NCBI GenBank assembly: GCA_965116965.1
Contig: OZ220743.1
Coordinates: 2,790,001-2,854,000, forward strand
Length of the DNA: 64,000 nt
From: Aldehydirespirator sp965116965
GTDB taxonomy: Bacteria; Actinomycetota; Acidimicrobiia; Acidimicrobiales; Aldehydirespiratoraceae
Direction: 5' to 3'
The notes beneath the pieces were generated by a model that saw only the letters and a list, made by a program, of their open reading frames with translations, was not told the DNA's origin and made no database searches. Both the position numbers and the translations under genes were made by a program. Of this stretch, positions 42,359 through 50,825 are shown one piece after another; position 1 is the stretch's first letter, and each line of letters starts with the position of its first letter.

Positions 42359-43723
42359 ATGGCCGACGACTACTACCGCGTGCATCTCCCTGAATCCGCG
42401 ATGCCGACCCAGTGGTACAACGTGATTCCCGACCTGCCCGCGCCGCCGCCCCCGCCCCTGCACCCCGGCACGCTGGAGCCGGCCGGGCCCGACGATCTGG
42501 CCCCACTGTTCCCCATGGGCCTCATCCTTCAGGAGGTGTCGGGCGACTCGTTCATCGACATCCCCGGAGGGGTGATCGACGTGCTGCGCCTGTGGCGCCC
42601 GAGCCCGCTGTTCAGGGCCCGCCGTCTGGAGCAGGCCCTCGACACGCCGGCCAAGATCTTCTACAAGTACGAGGGCGTCAGCCCGGCCGGGTCCCACAAA
42701 CCCAACACGGCGGTCGCCCAGGCGTTCTACAACCACTCCGAGGGCGTGACCAAGCTCACCACCGAGACCGGCGCAGGCCAGTGGGGCAGCGCCCTGGCCT
42801 TCGCCTGCGCCCAGTACGGGATGGAGTGCGAGGTGTGGCAGGTGGCCGCCTCGTACCGCCAGAAGCCGTACCGCAAGACGATGATGGAGGTGTGGGGGGC
42901 AACCGTGCACCCCAGCCCGTCGACGGTCACCGACTACGGCCGCAGCCTGCTGGCGGAGGACGCCGACCATCCCGGCTCTCTGGGCATCGCCATCTCCGAG
43001 GCGATCTCGGTGGCGGCCGCCGATCCTGCGATCCGCTACTCGCTGGGAAGCGTGCTCAACCATGTGATCCTGCACCAGACGATCATCGGCGAGGAGGCTC
43101 TGCGCCAGCTGGCCATGGTGGGGGAGACCCCCGATGTGCTGGTGGGCTGCACCGGGGGCGGGTCGAACTTCGGCGGCCTGTCGATGCCGTTCCTGCGCGA
43201 GAAGCTGGCCGGCAACATGTCGCCGACAATCCGCTGCGTGGAGCCGGCCGCCTGCCCGTCGCTCACCCGGGGCGAGTACCGCTACGACTTCGGCGACACC
43301 GCCTGCACCACGCCGCTGCTGAAGATGCACACCCTGGGGTCGGCGTTCATCCCCGAGCCGATCCACGCCGGCGGGTTGCGCTACCACGGCATGTCGCCGC
43401 TCGTCTCCCACATCTACGAGCTGGGCCTCACCGAGGCGGTGGCCATCGGCCAGATGGAGTGCTTCGCAGCCGCGCTGCAATTCGCCCGCACCGAGGGGAT
43501 CGTGCCCGCACCCGAGCCGACCCACGCCCTGGCCGCCGCCATCCGCGAGGCGCTGGCGTGCAAGGAGTCCGGCGAGTCCAAGACCATCCTCACCGCGCTG
43601 TGCGGCCACGGCCACCTCGACCTGGCCGCCTACGAGGACTACATCTCCGGCTCCATGGCCGACCTCGACCTCTCGGCCGAGGCCCTGGCCCAATCGATAC
43701 AGGCCATCCCCGCCCTGCCTTGA
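42359..43723 (+). CDS. trpB: Tryptophan synthase beta-like protein (TrpB2 type)
   Basis: About 454 residues. The TrpB2 subgroup is indicated by the N-terminal YNVIPDLPAPPPPPLHPGT, by YEGVSPAGSHKPNTA (PLP lysine region of TrpB2) and by the phosphate cradle GCTGGGSNFGG. It makes tryptophan from indole and serine, often without a dedicated alpha subunit. No trpA is seen here, and trpD lies 10 kb away. AAGGA sits 8 bases before ATG 42359; ATG 42353 is an alternative. Confidence 0.93.
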   Translation: MADDYYRVHLPESAMPTQWYNVIPDLPAPPPPPLHPGTLEPAGPDDLAPLFPMGLILQEVSGDSFIDIPGGVIDVLRLWRPSPLFRARRLEQALDTPAKIFYKYEGVSPAGSHKPNTAVAQAFYNHSEGVTKLTTETGAGQWGSALAFACAQYGMECEVWQVAASYRQKPYRKTMMEVWGATVHPSPSTVTDYGRSLLAEDADHPGSLGIAISEAISVAAADPAIRYSLGSVLNHVILHQTIIGEEALRQLAMVGETPDVLVGCTGGGSNFGGLSMPFLREKLAGNMSPTIRCVEPAACPSLTRGEYRYDFGDTACTTPLLKMHTLGSAFIPEPIHAGGLRYHGMSPLVSHIYELGLTEAVAIGQMECFAAALQFARTEGIVPAPEPTHALAAAIREALACKESGESKTILTALCGHGHLDLAAYEDYISGSMADLDLSAEALAQSIQAIPALP

Positions 43724-43793
43724 GCGCCCACTCGGGTCTCGTGAGCGAGTATGCCGCCCCAGCCGGCAAATCTGCTCACAGAACGGCCGGGGG

Positions 43794-45173
43794 TCAGATC
43801 TGCTGGAGGGCCTTGGTGATGCTGACCACGGCCTCGCGGCCGTCGCCGAAGAGCATCATCGAGTTGTCCGCCGCGAACAGCGGGTTGGGGATCCCCGCGA
43901 AGCCGGGGCTGAGGCTGCGCTTGATGACCACCACCACACCGCTCTTGTCCACGTCGAGGATCGGCATTCCCGCGATGGGACTGGACGGATCGGTGCGGGC
44001 GATCGGGTTCACCACGTCGTTGGCACCCAGCACGATGGTCACGTCGGTCTGCTCGAAGGTGGGGTTGATGTCATCCATCGCCACCAGCTGCTCGTAGCCG
44101 ATCTCGGCCTCCGCCAGCAAGACGTTCATGTGGCCGGGCATCCGACCCGCCACCGGATGGATGCCGAAAACCACCCGGGTGCCGCGGTCCTCCAGGCGCC
44201 GGGCCAGATCGCGCACGGCGTGCTGGGCCTGGGCCACGGCCAGCCCGTAACCGGGCACGATGGCCACCCGCTCGGCCGCCTCGAGCAGCATGGCCACATC
44301 GTCGGGCGACGTGGAGCGGACCTTGCCCGCGTACACGTCGTCGGCGCTGGGACCTCCCGCGCCCGAGGGGGCGGGGCTGAACATCACCGCCAGCAGGGAC
44401 CGGTTCATGGCGACGCACATGATCTGGGTCAGGATCAGGCCGCTCGCCCCGACCAGCGAGCCCGCGATGATCAGCAGCGAATTGTCGAGCACGAAGCCGG
44501 CCGCCACCGCGGCCATGCCCGACAGCGAGTTCAGCAGCGCGATCACCACCGGCATGTCGGCGCCGCCGATGGGCGACACCACGAGCACGCCGAGCACGGC
44601 CGCCACCGCCACCAGCAACCAGATCCACAGTGCATTGCCGGCGTCGGCGACCATCAGCACTCCGAAGACGACGGCAGCCGCGACGCCGACCACGCTCACG
44701 ACCTGCATCCCCTTGAATCCGGACCACTTCAGCGTCTCCTGCAGCTTCCCGAAAGCGATGAGGCTGCCGGTGAACGTGACTGCGCCGATCAGCGCGGCCA
44801 GCCCGGCCGCGGCCGACAGCCGGGGGGTGTCGGCAGCAAGGTCGGCCGCCTCGATGTACGACGCCGCCGCGACCAGCACTGAGGCGCCGCCGCCGAAGCC
44901 GTTGAACAGCGCCACCAGCTCCGGCATGGCCGTCATCTGCACCCGCACGGCCAGCACCGCTCCGACGGCCGTTCCCAGCACCAGGCCGGCGATGATCCAC
45001 TCGAAGCCCAGGATGGCGTTGTCGGTGAGGGTGACGACGATCGCGATGAGCATCCCGGTCGCGCCGAACTGGTTTCCCCTAACTGCGGTCCGGGGCCGGC
45101 TGAGACGCTTGAGGCCGAGGATGAAGAGCACCGCCGAGGCGAGGTAGCCGAGCGTGGTCCAGTCGTCCATCAT
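43794..45173 (-). CDS. pntB: NAD(P) transhydrogenase subunit beta
   Basis: 459 residues. N-terminal membrane domain of about nine helices, ending in the soluble NADP-binding dIII domain with VAIVPGYGLAVAQAQHAVRDLARRLEDRGTRVVFGIHPVAGRMPGHMNVLLAEA and GANDVVNPIARTDPSSPIAGMPILDVDKSG. Couples proton translocation to hydride transfer from NADH to NADP+. Third gene of the minus-strand pntA1-pntA2-pntB set. Confidence 0.96.
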   Translation of the reverse strand: MMDDWTTLGYLASAVLFILGLKRLSRPRTAVRGNQFGATGMLIAIVVTLTDNAILGFEWIIAGLVLGTAVGAVLAVRVQMTAMPELVALFNGFGGGASVLVAAASYIEAADLAADTPRLSAAAGLAALIGAVTFTGSLIAFGKLQETLKWSGFKGMQVVSVVGVAAAVVFGVLMVADAGNALWIWLLVAVAAVLGVLVVSPIGGADMPVVIALLNSLSGMAAVAAGFVLDNSLLIIAGSLVGASGLILTQIMCVAMNRSLLAVMFSPAPSGAGGPSADDVYAGKVRSTSPDDVAMLLEAAERVAIVPGYGLAVAQAQHAVRDLARRLEDRGTRVVFGIHPVAGRMPGHMNVLLAEAEIGYEQLVAMDDINPTFEQTDVTIVLGANDVVNPIARTDPSSPIAGMPILDVDKSGVVVVIKRSLSPGFAGIPNPLFAADNSMMLFGDGREAVVSITKALQQI

Positions 45174-45203
45174 CGGTCTCCGTCCGTCACCGCTGCTCGT
45201 CCA

Positions 45204-45542
45204 TCATCGGTCTCCGGCGCCTTCGGCAGACGATGCCGTCCGGTCCTCGGAGGGGGTGCCACGGCGGCGCTTGGGGCCGAACATCCCCAGCATCCGGTGG
45301 GTGACCAGGAAGCCTCCCACCACGTTGATCATCGCCAGGGTGACGGCCGCGAAGCCGAGAACCGCGGTGAAGGTGCTGTGGTCGGCGCCGGCCGCCACCA
45401 GCGCGCCGACGATGGTGATGCCGGAGATGGCGTTGGACCCCGACATCAGCGGCGTGTGAAGGGTGGGCGGCACCTTGGTGATCAGCTCGACGCCGAGGAA
45501 CACGGCCAGCGCGAAGAGGGTCACCGCGATCAGCAGGTCCAC
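45204..45542 (-). CDS. pntA2: NAD(P) transhydrogenase alpha-2 (membrane) subunit
   Basis: 112 residues from GTG 45542 with GGAGG upstream. Hydrophobic helices read LLIAVTLFALAVFLGVELI, the LHTPLMSGSNAISGITIVGAL signature, and AVTLAMINVVGGFLVTHRML. This corresponds to the membrane part of PntA, encoded separately as in many bacteria. It sits between pntB and the soluble alpha-1 gene. Confidence 0.93.
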   Translation of the reverse strand: MDLLIAVTLFALAVFLGVELITKVPPTLHTPLMSGSNAISGITIVGALVAAGADHSTFTAVLGFAAVTLAMINVVGGFLVTHRMLGMFGPKRRRGTPSEDRTASSAEGAGDR

Positions 45543-45599
45543 CGGACTATCCCTCCCCGGTGCGACGCGAACGTGTGGGAGCCCATCGCGCCGTAGCAA

Positions 45600-45712
45600 T
45601 GCCACTCCCGCTCTTGTTCGCTGCGCTCACGGGCCGCTCGGGCCACGGCCTCGCTCGGCGCCTCGTGAAGATCCGCATCGGCCGCCCCCTATCCGCTCGG
45701 CCTCTGGGCCGC
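45600..45712 (-). repeat. Dispersed intergenic repeat, copy 4
   Basis: On the minus strand the order is CAGAGGCCGAGCGG (which encodes the last residues of pntA1), then the core GGCCGTGGCCCGAGCGGCC, CGTGAGCGCAGCGAACAAG and AGCGGGAG. It lies between pntA1 and pntA2. Confidence 0.85.
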
Positions 45713-46867
45713 TTCCATCTCGCCCACGGACCCGCTGAGCGCCTCGGCCACGCCCGGATGCGCCACCGCACCGTCTCGGGTCACCAGCATGGCCGACAGG
45801 ATCTCGTCGTCGCGGAGATCGATCTCCCCGTCGGGGGCGAGGTGACGCAGGAACGCCACGAGGTTGCGGGAGAACATCTGGCTGGCATGGCGGGCGCACC
45901 GCGACACCAGGTCGGTGGGAGCCAGGACGGTCACACCGCCCCGCTCGACCTCGACGTCCGACTGGGCCACGGCGCAGTTGCCGCCCCGCTCGGAGGCCAG
46001 ATCGATGACGATCGAGCCGGGGGCCATGGCGTCGACCATCCCGGCGGTGAGCAGCAGCGGCGACGCCCGCCCGGGGATGGCCGCGGTGGTGATCACGACG
46101 TCGGAGGCGGCCACGTAGGGGGCCAGAAGCTCCTGCTGGCGGTCGGCGACGTCGGTGCTCTGAGCCCGGGCGTAGCCGCCCGAGTCCTCGACGGTGGCGG
46201 TGTCGGCTCCTCCCGCCCCGGAGAGGTCCAGCTCCACCGCTCGGGCACCCATCGAACGGATCTGCTCGAGCGCGGCCGGTCGCACGTCGTACCCCTCGAC
46301 CACTGCGCCGAGGCGCCGGGAGGTGGCTATGGCCTGGAGACCGGCCACGCCCGCGCCGAGCACCAGCACCCGCGCCGGGGCGAGCGTCCCGGCCGCGGTC
46401 ATCATCAGCGGGAACATCTGCGGCAGCCGGCTAGCAGCCAACAGCACAGCCTCGTAGCCGGCGATCGTGCCCATGGAGGACAGCACGTCCATGGTCTGGG
46501 CCCGGGTGATGCGGGGCACCAGGTCCATGGAGAAGGCGCAGGTGCCCTCGACGGCATGGCGCTGCGCCCGCTGCGGCATCCACAGCGGGTCGAACACCCC
46601 TACGAACATCGGTGGGGAGCCCGCGGGGCCGCCCTCGGTAGCCAGATCGCGCACCGAGACGACCAGATCAGCCGTACAAACGTCACCGGAATCGACTACT
46701 GAGGCGCCCGCGTCGCGGTAGGCGTCGTCGCCGATACCCGCGCCCGAACCGGCGCCCTGCTCGACTAGAACGTCGCATCCGTGAGCCACCATGGCCTGCA
46801 CACCGTCGGGAACGAGAGCCACCCGCTTCTCCTGCGGTGCAGGCTCACGCAGCAATCCCAGGCGCAC
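45689..46867 (-). CDS. pntA: NAD(P) transhydrogenase alpha-1 (NAD-binding) subunit
   Basis: 392 residues. LREPAPQEKRVALVPDGVQAM at the N-terminus, the dinucleotide fold VLVLGAGVAGLQAIATSRRLGAVVEGYDVRP, and TTAAIPGRASPLLLTAGMVDAMAPGSIVIDLASERGGN match alanine-dehydrogenase/transhydrogenase domain I. Its last codons (QRPSG) come from the dispersed repeat. It is divergent from the acyl-CoA ligase across a segment with 71-bp tandem repeats. Confidence 0.95.
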   Translation of the reverse strand: MRLGLLREPAPQEKRVALVPDGVQAMVAHGCDVLVEQGAGSGAGIGDDAYRDAGASVVDSGDVCTADLVVSVRDLATEGGPAGSPPMFVGVFDPLWMPQRAQRHAVEGTCAFSMDLVPRITRAQTMDVLSSMGTIAGYEAVLLAASRLPQMFPLMMTAAGTLAPARVLVLGAGVAGLQAIATSRRLGAVVEGYDVRPAALEQIRSMGARAVELDLSGAGGADTATVEDSGGYARAQSTDVADRQQELLAPYVAASDVVITTAAIPGRASPLLLTAGMVDAMAPGSIVIDLASERGGNCAVAQSDVEVERGGVTVLAPTDLVSRCARHASQMFSRNLVAFLRHLAPDGEIDLRDDEILSAMLVTRDGAVAHPGVAEALSGSVGEMEAAQRPSG

Positions 46868-46901
46868 GAAGCATGGAGCCTAGCGCCGCCGCATCGGCAA
46901 G

Positions 46902-47035
46902 CCGTCCGACCCGAACTGGCAGCCCACGAGTCCCAATCCGGCACTCACCGCTGCCAATTCCCCGGCCTGCCGCCGTCCGACCCGAACTGGCAGCCCACGA
47001 GTCCCAATCCGGCACTCACCGCTGCCAATTCCCCG
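46902..47035. repeat. Two tandem copies of a 71-bp unit, each able to form a hairpin
   Basis: The unit CCGTCCGACCCGAACTGGCA...CACCGCTGCCAATTCCCCG occurs at 46902-46972 and again from 46973 to 47035. Within each copy GAACTGGCAGC can pair with GCTGCCAATTC (one G-T), leaving a loop of about 26 bases. Located in the divergent pntA / acyl-CoA ligase region; may be regulatory. Confidence 0.85.
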
Positions 47036-47101
47036 CCGCCGCTGTCGAGTTCCGGACAGGGATAGTCTCCGCCTGAAGATCACGGACCACGAGAGGTGAT
47101 T

Positions 47102-48652
47102 GTGAGCACCATCATCCACACCAGCCCCCTGCCTGACGTGGACATACCCGACCAGTCGATCACCGAGTGCGTGTTCGCGTCGGCCGCGGACCACGCCGAC
47201 GAGGTGGCCATCACCGACGGAGCCTCGTCGTCGTACACGTTCTCGGAGCTTCACGGCGCCGTGCGCAGCCTCGGCGGCGGGCTCAGCTCCCGGGGCGCGG
47301 GCCCCGGCACGACCGTCGCCATCCTCGCTCCCAACGTCTGTGAGTACGCCATCGTCTTCCACGGCGTCGCGCTGGCCGGCGGCACCGTCACGACCATCAA
47401 CCCCACCTACGGACCCGAGGAGGTGCGCCATCAGCTCACCGACGCGGGGGCGTCATGGCTCGTGACGATCCCGATGTTCCTGGAGACCGCCCGAGTGGCC
47501 TCGGAGGGCACCGGCGTGGAGCAGATCGTGGTCATGGGAGAGGCGGAGGGGGCCATACCGCTGACCTCGCTGTTCGGGCCGCCCATCGACCAGGTGCCGG
47601 TGGACTACGCCGAGCATGTCGTTGTGCTGCCCTACTCCTCGGGCACCACCGGGCTGCCCAAGGGGGTGATGCTCACCCACCGCAACCTGGTGGCCAACAT
47701 CGCCCAGATGGAGTACACGTTCGTGCCCTCCGAGGGCGAGGTGGCCCTGGCCGTGCTGCCGTTCTTCCACATCTACGGCATGCAGGTGCTCATGAACATG
47801 CTGCTCGCGTTCGGCGTGCGGGTCGTGACCATGCCCCGCTTCGACATGGTCAGAGCATTGGAGCTGGTGCAGGAGCAGCGGATCACGCGGTTCTTCGCGG
47901 TGCCGCCCATGGTGCTGGGGTTGGCCAAGCATCCGGCGGTCGACGACTTCGACCTGTCGTCGATCAAGCAGATCTTCTCGGGGGCGGCGCCGCTGGGCGC
48001 CGACCTGGCCGCCGCCGCCGCGGCCCGGGTGGGCTGCGAGGTGGTCCAGGGCTACGGAATGACGGAGCTGAGCCCGGTGAGCCACTGCACGCCCGAGGGA
48101 CAGTTCCGGCCGGGCACCAGCGGCGTGACCATCTCCAACACCGAGATCCGCATCGTCGATCCCGAATCAGGCGACGACCTGGACGTGGGCGGGCGCGGCG
48201 AACTCCTCGTGCGCGGGCCGCAGGTGATGAAGGGCTACCTGAACAACCCCGAAGCCACCGCCGAGACCCTGGACGCCGACGGCTGGCTGCATACCGGTGA
48301 CGTGGCCATCGTCGACGAGGATCACCACGTGTCGATAGTCGACCGCATCAAGGAGCTGATCAAGTACAAGGGCTTCCAGGTGCCCCCCGCCGAGCTGGAG
48401 GCTGTGCTGATCACCCATCCGGCCGTGGCCGACGCGGCAGTGATCGGCATTCCCGACGAGGAGGCGGGCGAGCTGCCCAAAGCCTTCATAACGCTGGCGC
48501 CCGGCGCCGGCACGCTGACCCTCGAAGACCTTCAAGCCCACGTCGCCGAGCATCTGGCCACCTACAAGCAGGTGCGGGCCCTGGAGGTGCTGGAGGCCAT
48601 TCCCAAGAGCGCATCCGGCAAGATCCTGCGCCGCGAGCTGCGAGACGGCTGA
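47102..48652 (+). CDS. Acyl-CoA synthetase / 4-coumarate-CoA ligase-like AMP-binding enzyme
   Basis: 516 residues from GTG 47102 (GAGAGG 5 bases upstream); GTG 47096 is also in frame. ANL-superfamily signatures: YSSGTTGLPKGVMLTH (A3), GYGMTELSPVSH (A5), DGWLHTGDVAIVDEDHH (A7), and PKSASGKILRREL with the catalytic lysine (A10). Activates an acid to acyl-AMP and acyl-CoA, with specificity near 4-coumarate/medium-chain ligases. Connects to the acyl-CoA dehydrogenases and crotonase of the window. Confidence 0.93.
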   Translation: MSTIIHTSPLPDVDIPDQSITECVFASAADHADEVAITDGASSSYTFSELHGAVRSLGGGLSSRGAGPGTTVAILAPNVCEYAIVFHGVALAGGTVTTINPTYGPEEVRHQLTDAGASWLVTIPMFLETARVASEGTGVEQIVVMGEAEGAIPLTSLFGPPIDQVPVDYAEHVVVLPYSSGTTGLPKGVMLTHRNLVANIAQMEYTFVPSEGEVALAVLPFFHIYGMQVLMNMLLAFGVRVVTMPRFDMVRALELVQEQRITRFFAVPPMVLGLAKHPAVDDFDLSSIKQIFSGAAPLGADLAAAAAARVGCEVVQGYGMTELSPVSHCTPEGQFRPGTSGVTISNTEIRIVDPESGDDLDVGGRGELLVRGPQVMKGYLNNPEATAETLDADGWLHTGDVAIVDEDHHVSIVDRIKELIKYKGFQVPPAELEAVLITHPAVADAAVIGIPDEEAGELPKAFITLAPGAGTLTLEDLQAHVAEHLATYKQVRALEVLEAIPKSASGKILRRELRDG

Positions 48653-48755
48653 GGCCGAGCGGGAGGCGCAGTCCCGCGGGCACGGCCCTGTCGGTGAGCG
48701 AGGCCGTGGCCCGAGCGGCCCGTGAGCGGAGCGGGCAAGAGCGGGTACACAGCCC
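48651..48755 (+). repeat. Dispersed intergenic repeat, copy 5
   Basis: It starts at the ligase stop (TGAGGCCGAGCGGGAGG). After about 30 bases it continues GTGAGCGAGGCCGTGG, CCCGAGCGGCC, CGTGAGCGGAGCGGGCAAG and AGCGGGTACAC. It ends 115 bases before the DyP gene. Confidence 0.85.
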
Positions 48756-48869
48756 CTGCAATAATCCCGCGCTCCAGCGTGCGTCGTTGCACCGCCGTTC
48801 GTCTAGGGTTCTAGCGCCGATGTCAACGCCGGCCGTCGGCCGGCCCCCGAACACTCGAGAGGAAGACCG

Positions 48870-49784
48870 ATGGCAACACCGCAGGCGGCGATTCTCACCG
48901 ATTTGCAGAAGTACCAGTGGTACACGCACATGAGCCGCGTCGACGGCGCGGACCTCGGCGTCATCCGTCGGGCGCTGAGCGACTGCCGGGCCGATGCCGA
49001 AGCCCAGGGCGTGAATCTCGGCGTCCTGCTGGGCCCGACCCTGGCTGCTGATCTGGGCATCGAGACCGGCGACGACTTCCAGCCCTATCCCGGCTACGCG
49101 TCCCCCGACGGAACCCGGGTGGCCAAGGGGACTCAGGAGGAGCTGCTCATCTGGGTCCACCACGCCGAGAAGGATCTGTGCTGGGAGGTGCAGCACACGT
49201 TCCGGCGCGCCGTGGCCGGCCACATGGCCGTGGCCCGCGAGACCCCTACGTTCATCTACAAGAACAGCCTCGACCTCACCGGCCACATCGACGGCACCGG
49301 CAACCCGGAGCCCACCGACGAGCCCGACCGGGCCATCATCGACGACGGCGACCCGGGCGAGGGCGGCGCGTTCTGCATCGCCCAGCGCTGGGTCCACGAC
49401 CTGGACTACTGGTCGACGCTGTCGCTGGAGCAGGAGGAGAACACCTTCGGCCGCACCAAGGCCGACTCGACGAAGCTCGACGTCCAGGTGCCGAGGTCGC
49501 ACCTGTCGCACGTCGAGCTGCGCGATGGCGCGACCGCCGACGAGTCCACTCCCAAGCGCGGCGAGATGGTGCGGCGCTCCACCCCGTACGCCTTCCACGA
49601 TGGCACCGTCGGCCTGTACTTCATGGGCTTCTGCAAGACCCAGGCCCCGCTGCGCGAGCGGATGGAGGCGATGTACGGCATCAACGGCCAGGAGCCCGAC
49701 TTCATCACCGACTACTCGACGCCGGCATCGGGCTCCTTCTACTTCGCACCGTCAGTGGAAGCGCTCGACGCCGCACTGGCCTAA
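48870..49784 (+). CDS. DyP-type peroxidase
   Basis: 304 residues with GAGAGGAAG at the ribosome-site position. The family's GxxDG motif is GHIDGTGNP (Asp141), and SHLSHVELRDG provides the proximal heme histidine (His211 or His214). C-terminal FMGFCKTQAPLRERMEAM and ASGSFYFAPS close the second ferredoxin-like domain. No Tat signal and no obvious encapsulin-targeting tail, so likely cytoplasmic (bacterial type B). Reduces H2O2 with small or dye-like electron donors. Confidence 0.93.
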   Translation: MATPQAAILTDLQKYQWYTHMSRVDGADLGVIRRALSDCRADAEAQGVNLGVLLGPTLAADLGIETGDDFQPYPGYASPDGTRVAKGTQEELLIWVHHAEKDLCWEVQHTFRRAVAGHMAVARETPTFIYKNSLDLTGHIDGTGNPEPTDEPDRAIIDDGDPGEGGAFCIAQRWVHDLDYWSTLSLEQEENTFGRTKADSTKLDVQVPRSHLSHVELRDGATADESTPKRGEMVRRSTPYAFHDGTVGLYFMGFCKTQAPLRERMEAMYGINGQEPDFITDYSTPASGSFYFAPSVEALDAALA

Positions 49785-49826
49785 GAGGCCCGGCGGGTAG
49801 ACAGCGGCCAGGCCGAGCGCGACACG

Positions 49827-50510
49827 CTGAGCGAGACGTCTCAATTCGTCTTCGGCGTTGACCTCGACGGGGTCGTCGCCGACTACACGGCGGGATTCGC
49901 GCAGTTCATTGCCGGATTGAGGGGCGTGGACCCTGCCTCCCTGCCCGAGGAGCGGTCCTACGACTTCCGCGAATGGGATCTGGGCCCGAGCGACTTCGAG
50001 CGCTACCACGGCTCGGCCGTCACCGAGCATCGGATGCTGGCCAGGCTGCCCGCCATCGAGGGTGCGGCCGAAGCGCTGTGGCGGCTGTCGGACGCAGGCG
50101 TGTGGATCCGGGTGATCACCCATCGCCTCTATGTCAACTGGGGCCACGCCGAGGCGGTGGCCGACACGGTGCAGTGGCTGGACGCCGAGCGCATCCCGTA
50201 TCGCGACATCTGCTTCCTGGGCAACAAGCCGGAGGTGGAGGCCGACTGCTACGTGGACGACGCCCCCCACAACATCGCCGCGCTGCGGGCCAGCGGCAAC
50301 GACGTGATCGTGTTCGACCAGCCCTACAACCGCGACGAGGCCGAGCCGAGGGCCCGCACGTGGCACGAGGTGGAGCAAATCGTGATGGAGCGGTTCACGG
50401 TGTGGCGAGGCGTGAAGGGGGTGCAGCCCCAGCTCCCCGGGATCGACGCGGGAACGGACCGCCTGGCCCTGCGGCGATCAGCAGGAGCACCGGGCGAGCC
50501 GGAGCAGTAG
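49827..50510 (+). CDS. HAD-superfamily 5'-nucleotidase-like hydrolase with unusual start
   Basis: About 227 residues. The motif I FGVDLDGVVADYTAGF is in frame upstream of the first TTG (49917), so the TTG start must be wrong. The frame is open from 49785 and has no ATG, GTG or TTG before motif I. CTG 49827 (giving MSETSQFVFGVDLDG) is the best candidate. Motif II/III parts appear as WIRVITHRL and YVDDAPHNIAAL. It resembles NT5C-type deoxynucleotidases. The CTG lies in a fragment of the dispersed repeat (GGCCGAGCG...CGCTGAGCGAG). Confidence 0.78.
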   Translation: MSETSQFVFGVDLDGVVADYTAGFAQFIAGLRGVDPASLPEERSYDFREWDLGPSDFERYHGSAVTEHRMLARLPAIEGAAEALWRLSDAGVWIRVITHRLYVNWGHAEAVADTVQWLDAERIPYRDICFLGNKPEVEADCYVDDAPHNIAALRASGNDVIVFDQPYNRDEAEPRARTWHEVEQIVMERFTVWRGVKGVQPQLPGIDAGTDRLALRRSAGAPGEPEQ

Positions 50511-50577
50511 TCGCCCGCGATCCAGGCTTGGTTCGGTGGCGTCTACAGGAATCGCACCGAAGATTCCCGCGCGCCGG

Positions 50578-50721
50578 GCTAGTGTCCTGAGTCGCAAGTT
50601 CAAGCGGCTTGTTCAGACCTCCGTGAAATCTCGGGTTGGTTCTGCGCGCTCAGTCCACACAAACCGCACCAAGAAAACTGGCGGCGACGTCTGCAACGGA
50701 TTCCTGGCTCAGGACACTAGC
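50578..50721. mobile_element. MITE-like element 1 with perfect 14-bp inverted ends
   Basis: GCTAGTGTCCTGAG (50578-50591) and CTCAGGACACTAGC (50708-50721) are perfect inverted repeats enclosing 116 bases with no credible gene. It resembles a non-autonomous transposable element. Its right end is shared with element 2. Confidence 0.6.
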
Positions 50722-50825
50722 GCCCTGTCCACAAACGTTCGTCGGGTTGAGAGTGCCGCAATGTGCCGTTTTGCCAGGTCGCAGCGCCCGCGGCACGGGC
50801 GCGAAGGCTACTGGACAGGACGCTA
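50718..50825. mobile_element. MITE-like element 2, abutting element 1
   Basis: TAGCGCCCTGTCCA (50718-50731) and TGGACAGGACGCTA (50812-50825) are inverted repeats with one mismatch. The terminal TAGyGyCCTG pattern is shared with element 1, and the TAGC at the junction belongs to both. The right end reaches the stop codon of the next gene. This and element 1 fill the otherwise gene-free 50511-50822 stretch. Confidence 0.55.

Noticed and set aside
46902..47035. 71-bp repeats as a short CRISPR array
   Set aside because: Only two units, no spacer diversity between them and no cas genes nearby.
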